From Sphaerisporangium perillae (GTDB lineage Bacteria; Actinomycetota; Actinomycetes; Streptosporangiales; Streptosporangiaceae), in the NCBI RefSeq assembly GCF_023276435.1, contig NZ_JALLPO010000002.1, positions 186,001-250,000 on the forward strand: a DNA stretch of 64,000 bases, given 5' to 3'. The notes beneath the pieces were generated by a model, which did not search any database, was not told the origin of the DNA, and was given only the letters and a program-made list of their open reading frames with translations. The position numbers and the translations under genes were made by a program. Positions 33,587 to 42,061 of the stretch are shown here, piece by piece. The stretch's first letter is position 1. The number at the start of each line of letters is the position of its first letter.

Positions 33587-34702
33587 TCAGCCCCAGATCT
33601 CCTCGGCGGTCTCGACGATGAGGCGGAGCTTGGCGAGCTGCTCGTCCCTGGTCAGGGAGTTGCCCTCGACGGTGGAGGAGAAGCCGCACTGGGGCGACAG
33701 GCACAGCTGGTCGATGTCCACGAACTTGGCCGCCGCCTCGACCCGCCGCTTCAGGTCGTCCTTGGACTCCAGCGCGCCACGCTTGGTGGTGACCAGGCCG
33801 AGGACCACCGCCTTGCCCTTTGGCACGAACCGCAACGGCTCGAACCCCCCGGAGCGCTCGTCGTCGAACTCCAGGAAGAACCCGTCCACGGCCAGCTCGC
33901 CGAACAGGGCCTCGGCCACGAAGTCGTAGCCGCCCGAGGCCACCCACGAGGAGCGGAAGTTGCCGCGGCACATGTGCGTGGTGACCGACAGGCCCTCGGG
34001 CTTGTTCGCCAGGGCGTCGTTGATCTGCTTGATGTACCGCAGGTGCAGGTGCTCGGCGTCGTCCCCGCGATCGGCGATCTCGGCGCGCTGGCCCGGGTCG
34101 TTGAGGTAGGCGAGGCTCGTGTCGTCGAACTGCAGGTAGGTGCATCCCAGCTCGGCCAGGCGGCGGACCTCCTCGGCGTAGGCCGCGCTCAGGTCGCTCC
34201 AGAACTCCTCCATGTCGGAGTAGACGCCCGGGTCGATGGCGGCCCGGCCGCCGCGGTAGTGGACCATGTTCGGCGAGGGGATCGTGAGCTTCGGGGTGGC
34301 CGTGGTCACCTGGTCGCGCAGGAACGCGAAGTCCTCGCCGAAGATCGTCTGGTCGAGGTTCACCCGGTCGTGCACGCGCAACGCGGCCGGGGCGAACTCG
34401 ATGACGCCCTGCTCATTCTGGAACCGCACGTTGATGCGCTCGTCGGCGGCCTGGCCGATGCCGCCGAGCCGGTAGATGAAGTCCATGTGCCAGGACGCCC
34501 GGCGGAACTCGCCGTCCGTCGCCGAGCGCAGGCCCACCTCCTCCTGGGCTCGCACCACCTCGCGAATCGCGTCGTCCTCGATCTCCCGGAGCCGCTCGGC
34601 GGGAAGGGTGCCGGCCGCGAAGGCCTCGCGGGCCTCGAGCAGCGCGGGCGGACGGAGCAGGCTGCCGACGTGGTCGGCGCGGAATGGGGGCTTGATCCGC
34701 AT
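33587..34702 (-). CDS. MetE C-terminal-like methyltransferase (YxjG/YxjH type)
   Basis: A 371-residue protein similar to the C-terminal catalytic half of cobalamin-independent methionine synthase. Probable zinc ligands are the His and Cys of TTHMCRGN, the Glu of FFLEFDD and the Cys of LCLSPQCGFSS. It begins PPFRADHVGSLLRP, the usual N-terminus of the stand-alone group. Such proteins may use a methyl donor other than methyltetrahydropteroyl-triglutamate and lack the MetE N-terminal domain. It is convergent with the helicase gene (35-nt gap), so not part of the cassette. Confidence 0.88.
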   Translation of the reverse strand: MRIKPPFRADHVGSLLRPPALLEAREAFAAGTLPAERLREIEDDAIREVVRAQEEVGLRSATDGEFRRASWHMDFIYRLGGIGQAADERINVRFQNEQGVIEFAPAALRVHDRVNLDQTIFGEDFAFLRDQVTTATPKLTIPSPNMVHYRGGRAAIDPGVYSDMEEFWSDLSAAYAEEVRRLAELGCTYLQFDDTSLAYLNDPGQRAEIADRGDDAEHLHLRYIKQINDALANKPEGLSVTTHMCRGNFRSSWVASGGYDFVAEALFGELAVDGFFLEFDDERSGGFEPLRFVPKGKAVVLGLVTTKRGALESKDDLKRRVEAAAKFVDIDQLCLSPQCGFSSTVEGNSLTRDEQLAKLRLIVETAEEIWG

Positions 34703-34729
34703 GGCGATCCTCCAGAAGATCGGTACCGA

Positions 34730-35212
34730 CTACCGTCCTATCAGCTTTTGGGCGGTTTCGCCGTACCGCCGGAGCGGGAGAAGCCAGGCGTCGCGGGCGT
34801 AGGCCGCTCCGTACGGAACCCAATGGGACGGCAGCCTCCCGAGAAAGGACGTGACGGCCTCCCCGCGGGGCACGGGGGCATGCCCCTTTCCCTGGCCGCG
34901 AACCGGCCCGGCCTGCGGATCCTCGCCCCTCGCCGAGACGTCCGGCCCGCCGTCCGGCGCCGGCCGGATCTCCGGCCGGCCCCGCGCCGCCGCCTTGTCC
35001 GAGCCCTCCGCCGCGGCGAGCGCCTTGGCCGGTTCCACCGCCGCCGCGCGGGCCACGAGCCGGCCGTCGGCGTCCAGCTCGGGCTCGGGGCTGGTGGTGG
35101 AGGCCAGCAGCGCGAGCGAGATCAACCCCATCACCGCGATCAGTATCAGGGCGAGGCCCATGAGCATCAGAACGGCCAGCAACGTGTAGACCGCGCCGAT
35201 GAGCGCCATCAT
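34730..35212 (-). CDS. Membrane-anchored hypothetical protein
   Basis: A 160-residue protein. ATG at 35212 (or the next codon) follows a strong AAAGGAGGAAGG. A long hydrophobic stretch (LIGAVYTLLAVLMLMGLALI and on) forms one or two membrane helices, followed by an Ala/Glu/Gly-rich cytoplasmic linker and a conserved-looking C-terminus RLPSHWVPYGAAYARDAWLL. I do not recognise a family. It is transcribed away from the Ppx gene. Confidence 0.65.
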   Translation of the reverse strand: MMALIGAVYTLLAVLMLMGLALILIAVMGLISLALLASTTSPEPELDADGRLVARAAAVEPAKALAAAEGSDKAAARGRPEIRPAPDGGPDVSARGEDPQAGPVRGQGKGHAPVPRGEAVTSFLGRLPSHWVPYGAAYARDAWLLPLRRYGETAQKLIGR

Positions 35213-35354
35213 CGCCCCTTCCTCCTTTTTTGTTGTCGCGGTGGGACACGTGCCCGGGATGGACACGGTCACACGTTTCCCCACTCAGGTGGATGAACCG
35301 ATTCTCCCCCGTGCCGGCGGTGGTCGCGCACACCCGGTACCGGTACGCGGGACG

Positions 35355-36287
35355 TCAGGCTCCCGACATCATGTCCAGACGGCGCAGGATCACGCCTTCT
35401 CGCAGCGCCCAGGGGCAGATCTCCACCTCGCGGACGTCGAACAGATCCATCGTCGCGTCGGCCACGACGGCCCCCGCCAGCAGTTGCGGCGCGCGCCCCG
35501 CCGAGACGCCGGGCAGGCCGGCCCGTTGCGCGTTGTCCATGGTGGTGAGACGTTCGGTCCACTGGGACACGTCGTCGCGGCTCAGCACCCGCTTGACGTA
35601 GGCCCCCTCGCTGGACGGGGCCGCGCCGGCGATGCGGGCGAGCTGCTTGAAGGTCTTGGACGTGGCCACCGCGTGGTCGGCGCGGCCGTACTTCACCACG
35701 TCGCCCACGATCCGGCCGATCTCCGCGCGCACCTGCCTGCGCATGCCCCGTACCTCCTCGGCGGGGGGCGGGTCGCCGCTGAACCATTTGCGGGTCAGCC
35801 GCCCGGCGCCCAGGGGAAGCGAGACGGCCACGTCCGGCGCCTCCTCCATGCCGGAGGCGATCTCCAGGGAGCCGCCGCCGATGTCCAGCACCAGCAGCCG
35901 CCCGGACGACCAGCCGAACCAGCGCCGCACCGCCAGGAAGGTCAGCCGCGCCTCGTCCTGCCCGGACAGCACCTGGACGTCCACGCCGGTGCCGGCACGC
36001 AACCGGCCGAGGACCTCCTCGCCGTTGACCGCCTCGCGGACGGCCGAGGTGGCGAAGGCCATGATGTCCTCAACGCCCTTGTCCTCTGCGATGCGCAGCG
36101 AGTCCTCGACGAAGCGCCGCAGCTCCCGCTCGCCCTCGCCCGACAGCGTCTCGCCGTCGCTGAAGTGCTCGGCGAGCCGCAACTCGACCTTGTGCGAATA
36201 CGCCGGCAGCGGCTGCGCGCCCCTGTGCGCGTCCACCACCAGCAGGTGAACCGTGTTGGAGCCTATGTCGAGGACGCCGAGTCGCAT
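35355..36287 (-). CDS. ppx: Ppx/GppA phosphatase (exopolyphosphatase/pppGppase)
   Basis: A 310-residue ASKHA-fold enzyme. The phosphate loops [14 protein letters not shown] (residues 4-17) and [13 protein letters not shown] are clear, and [14 protein letters not shown] and [11 protein letters not shown] are family blocks with the catalytic Glu. This is the short actinobacterial Ppx type (~310 residues) lacking the C-terminal HD domain of E. coli Ppx. Function: hydrolysis of polyphosphate or pppGpp. It starts with ATG at 36287; its ribosome site is weak. Confidence 0.92.
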   Translation of the reverse strand: MRLGVLDIGSNTVHLLVVDAHRGAQPLPAYSHKVELRLAEHFSDGETLSGEGERELRRFVEDSLRIAEDKGVEDIMAFATSAVREAVNGEEVLGRLRAGTGVDVQVLSGQDEARLTFLAVRRWFGWSSGRLLVLDIGGGSLEIASGMEEAPDVAVSLPLGAGRLTRKWFSGDPPPAEEVRGMRRQVRAEIGRIVGDVVKYGRADHAVATSKTFKQLARIAGAAPSSEGAYVKRVLSRDDVSQWTERLTTMDNAQRAGLPGVSAGRAPQLLAGAVVADATMDLFDVREVEICPWALREGVILRRLDMMSGA

Positions 36288-36353
36288 GAGCCGACGCTAC
36301 TACCTGTGGGGAATCGGCCCGGACGCACCTGGGCGCGATCTCCGCGCTCCGGC

Positions 36354-36450
36354 ATGACCAACATGGTCCGGGTGCTGTTCCACCACCCGCAGGCGCGAAC
36401 CGTGTTCGCCGAGTGGCCCACCCTGCTCGACCGCCGAACCCGCGGCGAGC
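36354..36450 (+). pseudogene. Possible remnant of an XRE/MmyB-type regulator
   Basis: In one plus-strand frame the codons read MTNMVRVLFHHPQARTVFAEW. This resembles the N-(L/M)-VR-x-(L/V)F-xxP-xAR-xxxxxW block of the MmyB-like ligand-binding domain that follows the HTH in many actinomycete XRE regulators. Nothing before or after it continues the domain. A short decayed gene fragment is the simplest reading; chance similarity is possible. Confidence 0.35.
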
Positions 36451-36481
36451 CCGATGGTACCCCCCTGACACGGGGTGGCCC

Positions 36482-36895
36482 TCAGCCGCCGGAGAGCGCC
36501 ACGGCGGCTGTGACCACCAGGAAGACCGCGCCCACGCCGGCGAAGACCACGGCGATGACGGTGCCGCCGGCCCAGAAGCCGTCCAGGCGCATGCGGGTGG
36601 GCTTGGCGGGGTCGTAGAGCACCGTGACCGGGCCGCCGACCGGGGCGACCGGCGGGTTGGTGCCGTAGTTGGTCTCGGCCTCCACCTGCTGGCCGATGAC
36701 CGTCGTGAACCTGACGGTCGGGAAGTAGGTCGTGCCGTTCTCGCCACGGCTCGGCCGCAGCCGTATCACCTGGCCGGGGACGCGCTGCGCGATACGGCGG
36801 AACTCCCGGGCGGACACCAGCAGGCCGATGCCGATCCCGCCGAAGACGAGGGCTGCCAGGCCGAAGCCGAGCACGATCCAGGCGGTGGAGGACAC
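36482..36895 (-). CDS. DUF3592-like membrane protein
   Basis: A 137-residue protein starting at GTG 36895, with AAGGAG five bases upstream. It has an N-terminal membrane helix (WIVLGFGLAALVFGGIGIGL), a soluble beta-rich middle (TYFPTVRFTTVIGQQVEAE, VTVLYDPAKPTRMRLDGFW) and a C-terminal membrane helix. This is the DUF3592 arrangement of actinomycete membrane proteins. Its function is unknown. Confidence 0.8.
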   Translation of the reverse strand: MSSTAWIVLGFGLAALVFGGIGIGLLVSAREFRRIAQRVPGQVIRLRPSRGENGTTYFPTVRFTTVIGQQVEAETNYGTNPPVAPVGGPVTVLYDPAKPTRMRLDGFWAGGTVIAVVFAGVGAVFLVVTAAVALSGG

Positions 36896-37161
36896 GCGAA
36901 CTCCTTTTCCGTGAGAGGGACGCCGCCAGGGTAGGGACCCGTGCTTGCGCGCGACTTGCCACCCTCTTGAGGCCGCCCTCGGAACTCGCGCCCGACCGGC
37001 CCTTCTCCCCCCGGAAGTCGCACACGAGAATGGCTCCTTACCCTCCGAGTTCACACACGACCGGTCCTCCCTGGAGGTACGGCGGGCCCGCACGCGGCGA
37101 CGACCGTGACCACGGTGGTGGTCACGGCCGTCGGGGTGAAGCGGTGGAGACGGCGGGCGGC

Positions 37162-38769
37162 TCAGTCGAAGACGGCCACCGGCGCGGCGTCCTTGGCCTG
37201 GCTGTCCGTGCCGCCGGATCCACCGGGGGCGACGGGGCCGCTGCGCAGCGGGATCTCCTTGACGAAGATCGCCAGCACCGGCACCAGGACCGCGAACAGG
37301 ATGGCCCAGAAGAAGACGCTGGAGATGGAGTTGGCCAGTGACTCCAGGAACCCGATCCGCACCTGGGCGGGAAGCTGGGCCAGCCCCTTGGTGTCCAGCC
37401 GAGCACTGCCTTCCGCCATCTTGGCGGCCTGGGGCCCGAGCTTCTCGGTCAGCTGGGAAGTGAGGTTGTGGTTGAAGATCGCTCCGAAGAGCGACACCCC
37501 GAACGAGCCGCCGATGGACCTGAAGAAGGTGGCGGCGCTGCTGGACACGCCGAGGTCCTTCTGCTCGACGCTGTTCTGCGCGATCAGCATCGTGGTCTGC
37601 ATCAGGAAGCCCATGCCGAGGCCGAGCACGGCGATGAACACGCCGGTCTGCCAGCGGGCCGTGTGGACGTCCTGCAGGGAGAGCAGCCACATGCCCACGG
37701 CCATGATGACGCCGCCGATGACGGGGTAGATCTTGTACTTACCCGTCTTGGTGATCATCTGCCCGACGAACAGCGACACCACCATCATAGCGGCCATCAT
37801 CGGGAGCAGCAGCAGGCCGGAGTTGGTCGCCGAGGCGCCCTGGACGGTCTGCTGGAACAGCGGCAGGAAGTTGATCGCGCCGAACATCGCGAAGCCGAGC
37901 AGGAAGCCGATCAGCGAGACCAGCGTGAAGTTGCGGTTGCCGAACACGTGCAACGGCATGATGGGCTCGGCCACCCGGCGCTCCACGGGGATGAACAGCG
38001 CCAGCGTGACCACGGCGACCGCCACGAGCCCGAGGATCTGCCAGGAGCCCCAGTCGTACTGGTTGCCGCCCCAGGTGGTGATCAGCACGAGTGCGGTGAT
38101 GCCCACGCCGAGCAGGCCGGCGCCCAGCCAGTCGATGCGGTGCTCGGTGCGGTACTTCGGCAGGTGCAGCCGGAAGACCAGCCAGACGAACGCCACGGCG
38201 CCGATGGGCAGGTTCACGTAGAAGGCCCAGCGCCAGTTCAGGTGGTCGGTGATGAACCCGCCGACCAGCGGGCCGGCGATCATCGCCAGCGACATCATCG
38301 CCGCCATGATGCCCTGGTAGCGGCCGCGCTCACGGGGCGGCACCAGGTCGCCGATGATGGCCATGGCGTTGACCATGAGACCGCCGGCTCCGAGGCCCTG
38401 GAGGGCGCGGAAGCCGATCAGCTCGCCCATGCCGCCGCCGGTGCCGCCGAACAGGTCGGAACCGGCCATGCCGCAGAGCATGGAGCCGACCATGAAGATG
38501 GCGATCGACGCCAGGAAGATGGTCTTACGGCCGTACAGGTCGCCGATCTTGCCCCAGATGGGCGTCGACACCGTGGTCCCGAGGACGTACGCCGTGACCA
38601 CCCAGGAGAGGTGGGCCAAGCCGCCGAGTTCGCCGACGATGCGCGGCATCGCCGTGCCGACGATCATGTTGTCCAGCATGGCCAGGATCATCGCTAGCAT
38701 CAGTCCCGGCAGGACGACCATGACCTCCCGCCGGCGACCGGGAACTATCTCGGCCTCGGTCTCCGTCAT
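37162..38769 (-). CDS. MFS drug exporter, DHA2 (14-TM, EmrB/QacA-like)
   Basis: A 535-residue protein with about 14 membrane spans. Motif C-like and A-like blocks are seen: LDNMIVGTAMPRI in span 1, GKIGDLYGRKTIFL (motif A), RALQGLGAGGLM (motif B) and GPLVGGFITDHLNWRWAFYVNLPIG (motif C, in part). This is the H+-coupled drug:proton antiporter 2 family. It is divergent from a TetR regulator, and two near-identical operators lie between them, so it is probably induced by its own substrate. Confidence 0.92.
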   Translation of the reverse strand: MTETEAEIVPGRRREVMVVLPGLMLAMILAMLDNMIVGTAMPRIVGELGGLAHLSWVVTAYVLGTTVSTPIWGKIGDLYGRKTIFLASIAIFMVGSMLCGMAGSDLFGGTGGGMGELIGFRALQGLGAGGLMVNAMAIIGDLVPPRERGRYQGIMAAMMSLAMIAGPLVGGFITDHLNWRWAFYVNLPIGAVAFVWLVFRLHLPKYRTEHRIDWLGAGLLGVGITALVLITTWGGNQYDWGSWQILGLVAVAVVTLALFIPVERRVAEPIMPLHVFGNRNFTLVSLIGFLLGFAMFGAINFLPLFQQTVQGASATNSGLLLLPMMAAMMVVSLFVGQMITKTGKYKIYPVIGGVIMAVGMWLLSLQDVHTARWQTGVFIAVLGLGMGFLMQTTMLIAQNSVEQKDLGVSSSAATFFRSIGGSFGVSLFGAIFNHNLTSQLTEKLGPQAAKMAEGSARLDTKGLAQLPAQVRIGFLESLANSISSVFFWAILFAVLVPVLAIFVKEIPLRSGPVAPGGSGGTDSQAKDAAPVAVFD

Positions 38770-38799
38770 TCTTTACGCCCCCTTGATAGATGCTTACTT

Positions 38800-38861
38800 A
38801 CTTGCCGACCGGCTAGTGACTATACTGCCAAGCTAGAGCGCTTACTTACCGGCCGTCAAGT
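38800..38861. promoter_or_regulatory. Two matching TetR operators between exporter and regulator
   Basis: ACTTGCCGACCGGCTAGT (38800-38817) and ACTTACCGGCCGTCAAGT (38844-38861) are both imperfect palindromes (14 of 18 positions) of the form ACTTnCCG...AGT, centres 44 bp apart. Both are preceded by GCTTACTT or overlap it. One lies before the exporter start, the other before the TetR start, which fits repression of both genes. Confidence 0.75.
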
Positions 38862-38894
38862 TAATTAGGGGACCCAGGGAGCGTCTGAGGAGAT

Positions 38895-39464
38895 ATGAGG
38901 CCACACACCGACACGCGAGCTCGCATCCAGGAGATCGCCCTGAAACTCTTCACCGAGCAGGGCTATGAGGCGACATCGCTGCGGGAGATCGCCGAGACGC
39001 TTGGAGTGACGAAGGCCGCACTGTACTACCACTTCAAGACAAAAGACGACATCGTGGCGAGCCTCGCCGAGGACCGGCAGGCCGCCGTAGAACGCCTCCT
39101 CAAATGGGCGCAGGACCAGCCCCGGACCATCGAGACGCGCCGGGAGTTCGTCCGGCGCTACGCCGACGAGGTCTACGGCGGCCACCACCACGCGTTCACG
39201 AGGTTCATGGAGCGCAACCAGACCGCGCTGCGCGGCCACCCCAAGTTCGACAAGATGCGCAAGCTCATGACCACCCTCGGCGGGGTCCTCTGGGACGAGG
39301 ACGCCTCGGTCGCCCAGCGGCTCAGGAGCTCGATGGCGATCTTCACGCTGCACGCGAGCTGGTTCGTGCTCAAGGACGAGCAGATCACCAACGAGGAGCG
39401 TAAGACAGCGGCCCTCGACCTCGCTCTGGACCTCCTGGAATCCGCCCAGCCCTCCGGCCGCTGA
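38895..39464 (+). CDS. TetR family repressor, probable regulator of the DHA2 exporter
   Basis: A 189-residue TetR protein. The HTH is at ~10-55 (EIALKLFTEQGYEATSLREI, then LGVTKAALYYHFKTKDDIV, shown in part). The C-terminal domain (HHAFTRFMERNQTALRGH) would hold the ligand pocket. The ATG is preceded by GAGGAG. The gene is divergent from the DHA2 exporter with a twin-operator gap of 125 bp, the usual arrangement of a local drug-responsive repressor. Confidence 0.92.
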   Translation: MRPHTDTRARIQEIALKLFTEQGYEATSLREIAETLGVTKAALYYHFKTKDDIVASLAEDRQAAVERLLKWAQDQPRTIETRREFVRRYADEVYGGHHHAFTRFMERNQTALRGHPKFDKMRKLMTTLGGVLWDEDASVAQRLRSSMAIFTLHASWFVLKDEQITNEERKTAALDLALDLLESAQPSGR

Positions 39465-39496
39465 CGCGCGCGCGGCGGTTCTCACGCCGCCCCCGC

Positions 39497-39600
39497 CCGG
39501 GGTCCGCCGCACGTCCACACCCGGGGTCCGCCGCACGCCTACCCCCGGGATCCATCGGACGCCCACGCCGGGGTCCGCCGGACGGTCACGTCCCGGATCC
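39497..39600. repeat. Five tandem units of 23-24 bp between two convergent TetR genes
   Basis: Units begin with CCGGGGTCC or CCGGGATCC at 39497, 39521, 39545, 39568 and 39592. Units 1, 2 and 4 continue GCCG(C/G)ACG, while 3 and 5 continue ATCGG. They fill nearly the whole 144-bp gap between the TetR stops at 39464 and 39609. No terminator stem is more evident than the repeats themselves. Confidence 0.85.
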
Positions 39601-39608
39601 ATCGGCGT

Positions 39609-40298
39609 TCAGACAAGGGCTCCGTGCAGGAGGACCTCGACCAGTTCGTCGATGCGAGCGGGTCCGGTGTCGCCGCCGGGGAGCCGGGGGATGGAGATCA
39701 TGCCCAGGAAGATCGCCGCGAGCCGCTCGGGCGGCAGGCGGAGGGACTCGCGCTCCGGTTCGAACAGCTCGGCCACGGCCTGCACGGTCCGCGCCATGGA
39801 GGCGTCCCTGTCCGTGCTCCTTCCGGGGGCCGGCCGCTCCTCGTCCGCGCCCGTGCCCGCTTCGGCGCCGCCTCCCCCCGGCTGCGCCGGGCCGGCCGCG
39901 CTTCCCGGCCCGTGCGGCCCTGGGCCCGCCCTGCCGCGCCGGCCCGTGGCGTACAGGGCGCCGATGACCGTCCCCATGCGTTCGAGGTGTGCCCGCAGGG
40001 CGTCGGCGGCCTCGACGAGCCGGGCGGCCAGCGGCTGGTCGAGCGGCACCGCGGCGATCTCCGCCAGCGCGTGGGCGGGATCGAGCGCCTCGCGCAGGCA
40101 GGCGTCCAGTAGTTCGTCCTTGTCGTCGAACACCCGGAAGATGGTGGCTTCCCCGATCGCGGCGGCCCTGGCCACCTGAGCGGTCGTCACGGCCGCCCCC
40201 AGCTCCGCCACCAGCGGCAACGCCGCCTTGACGATCATCTCGCGCCGCTGCTCGGGGGTCATTCCCGGCGCCCTGCGCCGGACCTTCGGCTCCGTCAT
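39609..40298 (-). CDS. TetR family regulator with Gly/Ala-rich insert
   Basis: A 229-residue TetR protein. The HTH is near residues 18-62 (MIVKAALPLVAELG, VTTAQVARAAAIGEATIFRVF). An unusual low-complexity segment (~119-165, rich in Gly, Pro and Ala) interrupts the ligand domain, which resumes at MARTVQAVAELFEPE. A perfect 14-bp palindrome lies 16 nt before its ATG, indicating autoregulation. No target operon is adjacent: the next gene is the histidine kinase on the other strand, which may share the operator. Confidence 0.88.
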   Translation of the reverse strand: MTEPKVRRRAPGMTPEQRREMIVKAALPLVAELGAAVTTAQVARAAAIGEATIFRVFDDKDELLDACLREALDPAHALAEIAAVPLDQPLAARLVEAADALRAHLERMGTVIGALYATGRRGRAGPGPHGPGSAAGPAQPGGGGAEAGTGADEERPAPGRSTDRDASMARTVQAVAELFEPERESLRLPPERLAAIFLGMISIPRLPGGDTGPARIDELVEVLLHGALV

Positions 40299-40313
40299 GC
40301 CTCCACTATACGG

Positions 40314-40327
40314 AGTGAGTACTCACT
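40314..40327. promoter_or_regulatory. Perfect palindromic operator AGTGAGTACTCACT
   Basis: A 14-bp perfect palindrome just upstream of the minus-strand TetR gene, beside a TATAC element. The sequence type (GAGTACTC core) is a common TetR operator form. Confidence 0.7.
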
Positions 40328-40483
40328 ACGCACCGCTAAATCCGATGGCATCACCCGTGCCCGGATGGGCAGCAGGCAGGACCAGGGCATTCGGGCCGGC
40401 GGCACCCCCGCCCGAGCGCATGTCAACGCTGTGCGCGGGATCGGTATGGTCGTGGCGAGCTGGCGATTCCCGAGGGAGGACGG

Positions 40484-42061
40484 TTGAGCATCTCCGGCTA
40501 CGGTCACGCGGCGAGATGGCCGCGCCTGAGCACGCGCTCGTGGTTCACGGCGACCCTGGCGATCACCGGGCTGCTGCTGGCGATCTCGGCGGTGCTCGGC
40601 ACCTGGGCGCTCAGCCGCAGCACCCTCGCCTCCGACAAGCTGGCCCAGCACATCACCCCCAGCCTGCTGGCGACCGAACGGCTGCGCGGCGCGCTGCTGG
40701 ACCAGGAAGCCGCGGTGCACGGCTATACCGTCAGCGGACGGCAGGAGTTCCTCACCGCCTATGACCAGGGCATGACAACGGAACGGGCCTCGGTCGCCGA
40801 GCTCAGGCGGTCGCTCAGGGCGAGCACGCTGCTCGCCGACCTCGACGTGATCGAGCTGCGCGCCGGGTCATGGCGCACCGGATACGCCCGGCCGATCATG
40901 GGCACCGTCGCGCGGCAGGGGCCCGGTTCGATCGACCCCGTGCAGGTGGGCAACGGCAAGGTGCTGTTCGACCGGGTCCGTGCAGCCGTGGACGTCCAGA
41001 TGGGCAGCCTGGCCCAGGCCAGGGCCCAGGCGAACGCGGAGGTCGCTAAGGCGCGTCTCTGGCGGAACATGGTGTTCACGGCCATCCTGGCGATGTTCGT
41101 CCTGACCCTGCTGTCGGTCGCCCTGCTGCTGAGATATGCCGTGCTGCGCCCCCTCGACCGGCTGGGAGCCGCCTCCCGGCGCGTGGCGGACGGGGACTTC
41201 GAACACCTCATCGACATCAGGGGGCCGAGCGACATCACGATGCTGGCCGCCGACGTCGACGCGATCCGGCGGCGCATCTCGGCCGAGCTGGCCGTGTCCC
41301 GTGACGCGCAGCGGCGGCTGCAGGAGCAGGCCGACCTGCTCGGCGAGCAGGCGGAGGAGCTGCGCAGGTCCAACGCCGAGCTGGAGCAGTTCGCCTACGT
41401 CGCCTCCCACGACCTGCAGGAGCCCGTGCGCAAGGTGACGGCGTTCTGCCAGTTGCTGCAGCGGCGGTACGCCGACCAGCTCGACGAGCGGGCCAACGAG
41501 TACATCTCGTTCGCGGTGGACGGCGCCAAGCGCATGCAGTCCCTGATCGCCGAGCTGCTGACGTTCTCCCGGGTGGGACGCTCGCACACCGAGCGGGTGC
41601 CCGTGCCGCTGGACGCGCCGCTCGACCGGGCCATGGAGAACCTCGAGACGCTGGCGGAGGAGACCGGGGCCGTCGTGATCCACCCGGAGCTGCCGGAGGT
41701 CCTCGGCGACCCCGCCCTGCTGACGATGCTCTGGCAGAACCTCCTCGGCAATGCCATGAAGTTCCGCGCGCCCGACCGGGCGCCGGAGGTGCGGATCACG
41801 GCCGGGCGGGCCGGCGACATGTGGGAGGTGGCGGTCTCCGACAACGGCATCGGCGTGGAACCGCGGTTCGCCGACAAGATCTTCGTCATCTTCCAGCGGC
41901 TGCACAACCGCGGGGAGTACGAGGGCACCGGCATCGGCCTGGCCCTCTGCAAGAAGATCGTCGAGTACCACGGCGGGGAGATCCGCCTGGACACCGGTCA
42001 AAGCGAGGGCACCCGCTTCGTGTTCACGCTGCCCGCGGCCGATCGCGCCTCCCCGGCCTAG
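40484..42061 (+). CDS. Membrane sensor histidine kinase (CHASE3-HAMP-HisKA)
   Basis: A 525-residue kinase starting at TTG 40484 with GGGAGGA four bases upstream. Two membrane helices (~20-43 and ~195-218) enclose an extracellular helical CHASE3-like domain (LLDQEAAVHGYTVSGRQEFL, in part). HAMP (~219-275) leads by a coiled coil to the H-box FAYVASHDLQEPV (His309), the N box NLLGNAMKFR, G1 VSDNGIGV and G2 GTGIGLALCKK. The H-box and N box resemble phytochrome-type kinases (HisKA of the Cph1 class). There is no adjacent response regulator. Its stop codon overlaps the end of the convergent GH42 remnant. Confidence 0.92.
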   Translation: MSISGYGHAARWPRLSTRSWFTATLAITGLLLAISAVLGTWALSRSTLASDKLAQHITPSLLATERLRGALLDQEAAVHGYTVSGRQEFLTAYDQGMTTERASVAELRRSLRASTLLADLDVIELRAGSWRTGYARPIMGTVARQGPGSIDPVQVGNGKVLFDRVRAAVDVQMGSLAQARAQANAEVAKARLWRNMVFTAILAMFVLTLLSVALLLRYAVLRPLDRLGAASRRVADGDFEHLIDIRGPSDITMLAADVDAIRRRISAELAVSRDAQRRLQEQADLLGEQAEELRRSNAELEQFAYVASHDLQEPVRKVTAFCQLLQRRYADQLDERANEYISFAVDGAKRMQSLIAELLTFSRVGRSHTERVPVPLDAPLDRAMENLETLAEETGAVVIHPELPEVLGDPALLTMLWQNLLGNAMKFRAPDRAPEVRITAGRAGDMWEVAVSDNGIGVEPRFADKIFVIFQRLHNRGEYEGTGIGLALCKKIVEYHGGEIRLDTGQSEGTRFVFTLPAADRASPA

